DNA of 56,812 bases from CAYOKT01 sp964404605 (GTDB taxonomy: Bacteria; Electryoneota; Electryoneia; Electryoneales; Electryoneaceae), in the NCBI GenBank assembly GCA_964404605.1, contig CAYOKT010000006.1, positions 1-56,812 on the forward strand, given 5' to 3'. Position 1 is the first letter of the stretch; the number at the start of each line of letters is the position of its first letter. Of this stretch, positions 50,404 to 56,812 are shown one piece after another. A model generated the notes under the pieces. The model did no database searches. It saw only the letters and a list, made by a program, of their open reading frames with translations, and was not told the origin of the DNA. The translations under genes were made by a program, and so were the position numbers.

Positions 50404-52853
50404 TCCGGCCCCTCTCCCCGCTCCTGGAGGAGGTCGATCTCCAGGTTACGTTCCCGCTGTTTCCGCCGGTCCTGGTTGAAGCGGTAGGTCACGGTGAGGG
50501 CGAAGGTTCTCGAACGCCGCCGGAAGTCCATCTTCGAATAGAAGCTGTCCGCGAAGGTCTCCATCGACATCCTGCGCGTGTTGAACAGGTCCCGCACCCC
50601 CAGCGTGATGCTCGTCTTACCCTGCAGGATCGACCGGCTGGCGGCGAGATCGAAGGCATAAATCGCCTTGCGCTTCCCCTGCACCGTGTTGCGGGGCCCA
50701 CGGTAGAAGAACCGGGCCTGCAACTGGCTGGCGTGGTTGAAATTCACCCGGGCGCTGAGACGGGCGAACCAGCTGTAGGTGTCGCTCTCCAGGTTCTCCC
50801 CCTCGACTGTTCCATCAGTGATCGCCCGGAAGAAATTGCCATTCCCCTGGAGGGTGAGCCACCTGCCGAATCTCCTCGATGCGATCAACTCGATGCCATA
50901 GGAATCGCGGATGGAGAGATTATGGGGCTCACCGATGACAAGCGAATCGACGGCCGTTTGCAGAAACTCGATCACGCCGTCGGTGTGACGGTAGTAGAGG
51001 CTCGCGCTCACCGTCCCCGTTTTCCCGGTGCGGAGGTTTTTTACTTCGAAGGATTGGGTGTATTCCGGGTCCAGCTTCGGGTTTCCCCGCCGGATGTTCT
51101 TCGAGTCGGCGTAGTTCCAGAAGGGGATCAGGAACCAGAATCGCGGCCTGTTCAACCGCCGGCTGTAACTCAACTGGAGGGAGTTCGCCTTCGAGAAATC
51201 ACGGGCCAGGCTGACGCTGGGAAACAGGTCGAAGTACTCCCGCCGGTAGGTGTCGTTCGTCGTCCGATACTCGGTGTTGATGTCCGAATACTCCCCGCGC
51301 AGCCCGAGCTGGTAGGAGAGGGACCCCGCCCGGTTCTGATAGGTCGCGTAGGCCGCATGGATGCCCTCGCGATAGCGCAAGTCATTCGTGAAATAGTCCA
51401 GCCGGTTCGCTTGGCCATCCTCGAGAATCTCATCGACGATGTATTCATGGGTGAGATCCCTGAATCGGCTCTTCACGCCGAGTTCGACCTTGCCGACCTC
51501 CGAAAAGGGGTTCGTGTAATCGACCTGGAAGAGGCCGGATGACTCATCCTGCAGGCTGGACACGTCCTGTTGCCGGGCCGGCTGGTCCGTGACGCCCGGG
51601 AGGACGCCGTACACTCTCTCCTCGACGGTCGAATGCTCCCGTTCCGACCCCGTTTCCATCTTGAAGTCCGCGGTCAGCTCGTGCCCCTTGTCATTGAAGG
51701 TGTGCTTGTAGCCCATATCGGTGCCGTACCACCTGTCCATCTCGTCCTCGGGGGTATTGCGGACGCTCCGGGACAACAGGTTTTCGTCGAGATCATAGTA
51801 CCGGTAATTGATGTCCATCCGGTTGTCGTCCTCGCCATAATAATGGTAAGCGGAGACGGTAAAAGTGTTCTGCTTATCAAGAAACAGTTCGATGCCCGGC
51901 TTGACGATGTTCGACCAGCGTTTCCTGTTTATCTCCCTTTCTCCATCGAGAATGTTATACGGCGCATCACCGTAAAAACGCTGGTGACTGCTCCCGCCTC
52001 CGATGTCGCTGCGGTATTTGATCCCCTCGTTGAGGAAATAGTTGATCTTGCGGTAACGGTAATTCACGTTGGCTGAAGCGCCATAACGGGCCGGCACCCC
52101 GGTGGAGGCCTCGAGGGTGCCGTTCAGCCCCCGCCGCCTCTCCTTCTTCAGCACGATGTTGATGATCCCCGCCACACCCTCCGCATCATACTTGGCGGAA
52201 GGGTTGGTGATCACCTCGATCCGGTCGAGCTGGTTCGCCGGCAGTTGCTGCAGGGCTTCCGCGCTGTTGAGGCCGAGCCGGCTCGAGGGCTTCCCATCGA
52301 TCAGGATCCTGACATTCTGGTTGCCGCGGAGGCTGACATTCCCCTCGACATCGACCGTCACCGAGGGAACATTCTCCAGCGCCTCGGAGACCGACCCCCC
52401 GGCGGCGGTTATATCCTTGCCGACACGATAGACCACCTTGTCCGGGGCGATGCGAAGTTCACTCCTCTCCGCCCGCATCTCCACGGTGGGAAGGGAAAGA
52501 ACCGAGGGGCGAAGTTCAATCCGCTTCAACTCGGCGCGCGGGGTTTCATCGCCCAGGGTGACCCGCCTGACCCAGTGCGATTCGTACCCCATCACCTGGA
52601 CCTTGATGTCGTAGGAACCGGAAGCCAGGCGGACGAGGAAAAACGCGCCCTGCTCATCCGTGGTGGTGCCGCGGGCGAGGCTGTCCGTCCCCGAGGGGTA
52701 CACGAGGACTTCCGCGTGGGGAACAGCCTGCCCTGTCTCCCGATCCACGACCCGGCCGACGATGGAGAAACCCGTCTTCGCCGCCGCGGGGGAAAACAGA
52801 AAGAGCAAGGATGAACAGATCAAGATGAACCGTGCAACGGACCCATGTCTCAT
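50400..52853 (-). CDS. TonB-dependent receptor, outer membrane beta-barrel family
   Basis: An 817-residue outer-membrane receptor. It has a signal peptide (FILICSSLLFLFSPAAA), a carboxypeptidase-regulatory-like domain (SIVGRVVDRETGQAVPHAEV), a plug domain with ALENVPSVTVDVEGNVSLRG, ILIDGKPS and DRIEVITNPSAKYDAEG, and a barrel like the OMP_b-brl_3 family (LSYSRRLNRPRFWFLIPFWNY). ATG 52853 starts the signal peptide. It lacks nearby substrate genes, so the ligand is unknown. It is more A+T-rich than its neighbours and sits beside a tRNA, which suggests recent acquisition. Confidence 0.93.
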   Translation of the reverse strand: MRHGSVARFILICSSLLFLFSPAAAKTGFSIVGRVVDRETGQAVPHAEVLVYPSGTDSLARGTTTDEQGAFFLVRLASGSYDIKVQVMGYESHWVRRVTLGDETPRAELKRIELRPSVLSLPTVEMRAERSELRIAPDKVVYRVGKDITAAGGSVSEALENVPSVTVDVEGNVSLRGNQNVRILIDGKPSSRLGLNSAEALQQLPANQLDRIEVITNPSAKYDAEGVAGIINIVLKKERRRGLNGTLEASTGVPARYGASANVNYRYRKINYFLNEGIKYRSDIGGGSSHQRFYGDAPYNILDGEREINRKRWSNIVKPGIELFLDKQNTFTVSAYHYYGEDDNRMDINYRYYDLDENLLSRSVRNTPEDEMDRWYGTDMGYKHTFNDKGHELTADFKMETGSEREHSTVEERVYGVLPGVTDQPARQQDVSSLQDESSGLFQVDYTNPFSEVGKVELGVKSRFRDLTHEYIVDEILEDGQANRLDYFTNDLRYREGIHAAYATYQNRAGSLSYQLGLRGEYSDINTEYRTTNDTYRREYFDLFPSVSLARDFSKANSLQLSYSRRLNRPRFWFLIPFWNYADSKNIRRGNPKLDPEYTQSFEVKNLRTGKTGTVSASLYYRHTDGVIEFLQTAVDSLVIGEPHNLSIRDSYGIELIASRRFGRWLTLQGNGNFFRAITDGTVEGENLESDTYSWFARLSARVNFNHASQLQARFFYRGPRNTVQGKRKAIYAFDLAASRSILQGKTSITLGVRDLFNTRRMSMETFADSFYSKMDFRRRSRTFALTVTYRFNQDRRKQRERNLEIDLLQERGEGPE

Positions 52854-53146
52854 CGAGGTGTTCCCCGGGTATGTTCTTGCTTGCAGCATCCCGCCGGTCC
52901 GGTCAGCGCCCCTTAAGGCGTCCGCCGCCCGGGTGGAAGGGCGGCTGCGCAGCCGACTTGCGGACAACGTAGGAAGAAGGCGCGCCCGGAAAGAAGGCCC
53001 CTGCCGTCAGGATAGAGACGCGCGAGGGGCCCGGAAGTTTGTCCCCCTCCGCGCGGCGCGGCGGAGAACAGGATGGGGGAGCGGCGGGCAGGAGACCTCC
53101 TTACGGGCGCAAGAAATTCTCCCGGTGCAGTGCTACTGACCAACCC

Positions 53147-54121
53147 TCAGCGCCGGAAACGGTACTTCTGGTACGCCTGCCCGTCCACGGTGGAGATCCA
53201 CCCGCCCCCCTCCAGCGGGAGCGCGTCGATCTGGTGCATCCCCATCGTCGTCCACCACTCCCCGGACGGCGCGAGCACCGGGTTCTCGTCCACCGGCTCC
53301 TCGGCGTACCGCGTGGGGCTGAGTTCCGTGATCCGGAAGGCCAGCACCTGGTTGCCGTAGGTCGGCAGGCAGTCCTGCGCGATCCGGTACCAGGAACCGT
53401 CCATCTGCAGCATCCGCCCGCCGGGGCGCGACATGTTCGCATCGCCCTGCACGATGGGGCTCATCGGGTGCTCCTTCCACGGCCCGGTGAGGCTCTCGGC
53501 GAAGTAGAGGCGGGTGGTGTCCCACTGTTCGTAATCCGTGGCCCCGATCAGGTACCAGACATCGTCCTGCCGGAACAGGCTCGGGTCCACCATCTGCGTG
53601 GGGATAATGGTCTTGACGTATTCCCACTTGTAGGGGAACTCGGTCGCATGGTAGAGCCGGGCGGAGGACTTCTGCCAGGATTCCGGGATCAGGTAATACT
53701 CCCCCTCCCACTTGAACACCTGCGGGTAGGAGAGGTGAAAGGGCTCCTCGAGGACCACCCGGTCATAGGTCCACTTTTGGCCGTCCTCGCTCGTCGCCAC
53801 CGCGAGCACCCCCTTGCCGTACGGGTCCGCGAGCGCGACCTCGAGGAACAGGTACCAGCGGTCCCCCTCGCGCACGAGGAAGGGGTCGGCGACGAAGAGG
53901 GCATTGCGGTCGGTGACGTCCTTGTAGGTGAGCACCGGGTTCCTGATATCCGGCGGGTCTTTCAGCGAGAAGGGCGTGTCGCCCTTGTAGACCCCGATGG
54001 ACCAGATGAGTTCCTCGCGGACATTGTCGATGTAGTCCCGGCGCCGGTCTCCGGCGAAGAACGCCCCGATGATGAGCACCACCGCCACAACCGCCCAGAC
54101 GAACGCGCGTCCCTTTTTCAT
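53147..54121 (-). CDS. GINT1-like five-bladed beta-propeller protein
   Basis: A 324-residue protein with an N-terminal membrane anchor (KKGRAFVWAVVAVVLIIGAFF). Segments WSIGVYKGDTPFSL, NPVLTYKDVTDRNALFVADP, FLFLEVALADP and EEPFHLSYPQVFKWEGEYYL match the family annotated as glucosamine inositolphosphorylceramide transferase N-terminal propeller, a GH43-like fold. In plants this region belongs to a sphingolipid glycosyltransferase, but bacterial members usually lack the transferase half, as here. Function is unknown; handling of a surface glycan is plausible. A candidate promoter lies at 54195-54223. Confidence 0.82.
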   Translation of the reverse strand: MKKGRAFVWAVVAVVLIIGAFFAGDRRRDYIDNVREELIWSIGVYKGDTPFSLKDPPDIRNPVLTYKDVTDRNALFVADPFLVREGDRWYLFLEVALADPYGKGVLAVATSEDGQKWTYDRVVLEEPFHLSYPQVFKWEGEYYLIPESWQKSSARLYHATEFPYKWEYVKTIIPTQMVDPSLFRQDDVWYLIGATDYEQWDTTRLYFAESLTGPWKEHPMSPIVQGDANMSRPGGRMLQMDGSWYRIAQDCLPTYGNQVLAFRITELSPTRYAEEPVDENPVLAPSGEWWTTMGMHQIDALPLEGGGWISTVDGQAYQKYRFRR

Positions 54122-54437
54122 GGCTCCCCCCTTTCTCCACTCCGGGCCCCGCCGCCCGGGGAAAATCCCACGACTGCTGCCTCTTCGTCACCGGAAGCTA
54201 CACCGTCACTTTTGAAAACTCAATCCTGTTTCTTCGCCGCCCCGCCGGGTCATCCACCGGCGGAATACGGACACCACCCTCCCCGCCGCGCCGCGCCCGC
54301 ACGCCGGCTATCCCTCCGCCGGCTCCCCGGGCGGAGCCGGGCGGCGTCCCCCGTCACACGCGACAAGGGGTGAAAAGACTACATTGAAAACGGAACCTCC
54401 CGGGATAACCGGCCGTTTGGAATAGAAGGAAATCATC
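54122..54437. other. Divergent intergenic region with promoters
   Basis: A 316-base space between the GINT1-like gene and the secreted nuclease. A minus-strand promoter candidate is at 54195-54223. Near 54418-54435 a good ribosome site (AGAAGGA) serves the nuclease. I found no clear plus-strand promoter, RNA or extra gene. Confidence 0.5.
54195..54223 (-). promoter_or_regulatory. Candidate promoter of the GINT1-like gene
   Basis: On the minus strand TTGAGT (54223-54218) and TAGCTT (54200-54195) stand 17 bases apart, about 75 bases before ATG 54121, in an A+T-rich patch. The -10 match is moderate. Confidence 0.4.
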
Positions 54438-56588
54438 ATGCGCCGCCTGCTGCTCCTGCTGACGCTCCTCCTCGCCGCCGCCCCCGCGCTGAGGGCGCAG
54501 ACCGACACGCTCCGCTTCTGCACCTACAACCTGCTGAACTGGAGCGAATCCACCGGCGGCAGCCGGGTGGACGACTTCGCCACCGTGCTCGACAGCATTC
54601 AGCCGGACCTGGTCGCCGTGCAGGAGATGGTGACTTCCGGCGGGGCGGACCTGTTCCTGCAGGAGGTGCTCGGCGGGGCGCCGTGGGCGCGCTCGAGCTT
54701 CACCAGCGGCGTGCAGTACGATGTCGTCCTCTACTACCGCGGCGACCGCTTCGTGCTGCTCAACCGGAGCACGGTGTCCACCGACCTGCGGACGATCGAG
54801 ATCTACGAGGTACGGCGCATCGGCGACCCGGAAGGTCCCATCCTCTTCGTCGCCTCGACCCACCTGAAGGCGAGCCAGGGGACCGACAACGAGCAGCGCC
54901 GTCTCAGCGAGGTGAACGACTTCCTCGCCTTCCTCGACAGCCACGGCCTCAACGACGACGAGGTCCTCTTCTGCGGCGACTTCAACTTCTACCGCAGCAG
55001 CGAACCCGGCTACCAGGCGCTGATGGAGGATTCGCGCTTCCTCGACCCGATTTCATCACCGGGCAACTGGCACGACAACGCGCAGTTCTCCTTCCTGCAC
55101 ACGCAGAGCCCGCGGACCACCTCCTTCGGCGGGGGCGCCACCGGCGGGCTGGATGACCGCTTCGATTTCGTCCTCGCAACGCCCGCGCTGTTCGACGGCG
55201 GCGGGTGGGATTACCTCGACGGCAGCTACACCTCGTTCGGCAATGACGGCAACCACCTCAACCAGGCGATCAACAGCGGCACCAACAGCGCCGTCAGCGC
55301 CGAGGTCGCGGACGCCCTGCACGACGCCTCCGACCACCTGCCGGTGTTCATCGACCTGCTCTACACCGCCACGCCGAGACTGTTCGCAAAGGTCGAGCCC
55401 GTCGACGGGGCCGTGGTCTACGACCTCACCGTTCCCCTCCTCTGGCGGCCCGCGCCCGGCGACACCCTGCCGGATCCCTTCCTCTACGAGGTGCAGTGGA
55501 CCCCGGATACCACCTTCACCGCACCGGAATCGGCCGTGACGACGGACACCGCGCTGGTCCTCGCCGGCCTCGCGGACCTGGCCACCTACCGCTGGCGGGT
55601 CTTCCACGCGGAGGGCGGCGGGGATACGCTGTGGGCGGATGACGACGACGCGGGGTGGAGCTTCAGCACGGACGCGGTCCAGGCGCCCGCACCCTTCTCC
55701 CTCCTCAGCCCGGCGGACGGCGACACGGTCTGGATGGACGAGGCCGACTTCCGCTGGCAGGCCAGCGGCGACCTGAACCCCTTCGACACCGTGCACTACG
55801 ATGTCTGGCTGGACACCCTGCCCGACCTCTCCACCGCCACCCTCATCGCCGACAGCACGGCGGACACGACGCTTCACTTCGGGTGGCTGGCCGACGACAC
55901 GGAATTCTTCTGGGCCGTGCGAGCCACCGACAGCAACACCCCGGGCACCTGGTCGGACACCGCGGGCTTCCGCGTCTTCCTCCCCCAGCCGCCCGACCCC
56001 TTCGCGCTGGTCTCGCCCCCCGACAGCACGGAGTTCCCCGACAGCCGCGACTTTCCGCTCGAGTTCCAGTGGGAGGCGGCGAGCGACCCCGACCCCGGCG
56101 ACTCGATCCGCTATGAGCTCCAGCTCGCCCTCGACCCGGATTTCACCGAGGGGCTCGGTTTCTTCGCCGGGAGCGAACTTCACTACGAGGTGGACCGGCT
56201 CGACCGGGCGAACTACTGGTGGCGGGTGGTCGCGATGGACCGGTACGGCCTCTCCACCCCCTCGCTGGAGAGTTGGCGGCTGGATGTGACCCTCTTCGCG
56301 GCGGAGTCCGCCGCCCTGCCCTCGGACTACGCCCTCGAGGCGGTCTACCCCAACCCCTTCAACCCGACCGCGCGGGTGCGGCTGAGCCTGCCGGAGGCGG
56401 CCGACCTGCGGCTCGAGGTGTACAACCTCCTCGGGCAGCGGGTGGCGGTGCTCCTGCGCGGGCGGGTGGGCGCGGGGGTGCACACGGTCACCTTCGACGC
56501 CTCCTCCTTCGCCAGCGGGGTGTACATCGTCCGCGCCGTCATCCCCGGCAGGCTGGACGCCCGCCGGCGGGTGGTGTTGCTGCGCTAA
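54438..56588 (+). CDS. Secreted endonuclease/exonuclease/phosphatase protein with C-terminal sorting domain
   Basis: A 716-residue exported protein. Signal peptide MRRLLLLLTLLLAAAPALRA; EEP domain to about residue 310 with FCTYNLLNWS, AVQEM, FCGDFNFYRSS and ASDHLPVFIDLL; then about three Fn3-like beta repeats (for example FSLLSPADGDTVW, FALVSPPDSTEF); then a C-terminal domain YPNPFNPTARVRLSLP with VYNLLGQRVAVLL and GVYIVRAV, the T9SS type A/FlgD-like sorting pattern. It is likely secreted and anchored; DNase or phosphodiesterase activity is from the family. No secretion-machinery gene is in the window. Confidence 0.92.
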   Translation: MRRLLLLLTLLLAAAPALRAQTDTLRFCTYNLLNWSESTGGSRVDDFATVLDSIQPDLVAVQEMVTSGGADLFLQEVLGGAPWARSSFTSGVQYDVVLYYRGDRFVLLNRSTVSTDLRTIEIYEVRRIGDPEGPILFVASTHLKASQGTDNEQRRLSEVNDFLAFLDSHGLNDDEVLFCGDFNFYRSSEPGYQALMEDSRFLDPISSPGNWHDNAQFSFLHTQSPRTTSFGGGATGGLDDRFDFVLATPALFDGGGWDYLDGSYTSFGNDGNHLNQAINSGTNSAVSAEVADALHDASDHLPVFIDLLYTATPRLFAKVEPVDGAVVYDLTVPLLWRPAPGDTLPDPFLYEVQWTPDTTFTAPESAVTTDTALVLAGLADLATYRWRVFHAEGGGDTLWADDDDAGWSFSTDAVQAPAPFSLLSPADGDTVWMDEADFRWQASGDLNPFDTVHYDVWLDTLPDLSTATLIADSTADTTLHFGWLADDTEFFWAVRATDSNTPGTWSDTAGFRVFLPQPPDPFALVSPPDSTEFPDSRDFPLEFQWEAASDPDPGDSIRYELQLALDPDFTEGLGFFAGSELHYEVDRLDRANYWWRVVAMDRYGLSTPSLESWRLDVTLFAAESAALPSDYALEAVYPNPFNPTARVRLSLPEAADLRLEVYNLLGQRVAVLLRGRVGAGVHTVTFDASSFASGVYIVRAVIPGRLDARRRVVLLR

Positions 56589-56664
56589 GCCGAAGGGACT
56601 TCCCGTCCCGAGCCCCGAACGCGACGGCTCGCGCTCACTCCGTCCGCAACGTGACCTTGGCAGG

Positions 56665-56713
56665 GTGGCCCGGGACTTGTCCGCCGTGGCGGACTTCAGT
56701 CCCGGGTTTCATA
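56665..56713. repeat. REP-like palindromic element, long form
   Basis: A nested palindrome: outer 9-base arms CCCGGGACT/AGTCCCGGG (56669-56677, 56698-56706) enclose 7-base arms GTCCGCC/GGCGGAC (56679-56685, 56688-56694). It is flanked by GGGTGG on the left and TTTCAT on the right, features shared with the copy at 23173-23202 and, in part, with 1-15. The space 56589-56664 before it has no gene. Confidence 0.65.
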
Positions 56714-56719
56714 TCGCTC

Positions 56720-56812
56720 TCACTCCTCCCGCAGCGTAACCTCAACCCGGCCGTCCCCGGTGGGCAGCAGCACCTCGACCACGCCGCCGCGCCCGGGCAG
56801 ATGGCGCCAGGC
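56720..56812 (-). CDS. 3' end of an unidentified gene (partial)
   Basis: An open minus-strand frame of 30 codons runs from the window edge to the stop at 56720-56722 and ends VEVTLREE. Its hydrophobic alternation (RGGVVEVLLPTGDGRVEVTL) looks like a beta-rich C-terminus. Too short to name. A degenerate copy of its last bases lies at about 56628-56654. Confidence 0.5.
   Translation of the reverse strand, partial: AWRHLPGRGGVVEVLLPTGDGRVEVTLREE

Noticed and set aside
1..56812. CRISPR array, rRNA operon, prophage or transposase
   Set aside because: I saw no regularly spaced repeats, rRNA core sequence, phage structural gene or transposase motif in any frame.

Overview
The window is one strand-biased, GC-rich stretch from a Gram-negative bacterium, most likely a metagenome assembly. 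It contains a 100-N scaffold gap flanked by identical 55-base ends. LPS genes (kdtA, a heptosyltransferase-like GT9), a TonB-dependent receptor, PorV-like barrels and a secreted nuclease ending in a YPNPFNP-type (T9SS/FlgD-like) sorting domain point to the FCB superphylum (for example Krumholzibacteriota, Eisenbacteria, Zixibacteria or Gemmatimonadota). That placement is inferred from gene content only; no rRNA or phylogenetic marker was tested.

Bases 46-14572 hold a dissimilatory sulfite reductase supercluster, all on the minus strand. In transcription order: a YeiH-like exporter, dsrA, dsrB, dsrD, dsrL, dsrC, dsrN, a TPR protein, then an RsbRD-N-like protein, dsrM, dsrK, dsrJ, dsrO and dsrP. 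DsrAB reduces sulfite to a DsrC trisulfide, DsrD activates DsrAB, DsrL is a candidate NAD(P)H donor, DsrN amidates the siroheme, and DsrMKJOP links the quinone pool to DsrC. DsrD (a reductive marker) together with DsrL (first known from sulfur oxidisers) is the main biological highlight. No dsrEFH, sat, apr or qmo gene is in the window, so the natural substrate (sulfate, sulfite, thiosulfate or a disproportionation route) stays open.

Bases 14573-23369 are mixed: a terminator and candidate promoter before the dsr operon, a NYN-domain protein, a coupled EIIA/sodium-solute symporter pair, a secreted protein, an AbrB-Doc toxin-antitoxin pair with a frameshifted toxin, an uncharacterised exported protein and asd. 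Bases 23341-32803 are a core-metabolism block (ackA, DUF177, rpmF, plsX, fabHDG-acpP-fabF, rnc, acyl-CoA dehydrogenase) closed by a terminator. Bases 32949-39439 are a tightly overlapping operon smpB, polyprenyl synthase, apbE, GT9, kdtA and a fused ECF-type ATPase.

Bases 39576-45157 carry an ALDH7-type dehydrogenase, an FmdB-like zinc ribbon protein, mltF and an O-antigen-ligase-like protein. On the plus strand from 45286 a four-gene run follows (two outer-membrane barrels, a zinc-ribbon protein with a HEPN-like motif, an MltB-like transglycosylase), then tRNA-Glu(CTC). A more A+T-rich TonB-dependent receptor, a GINT1-like beta-propeller protein, the sorted nuclease and the 3' end of another gene complete the window. 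Three dispersed copies of a palindromic REP-like element lie between genes.
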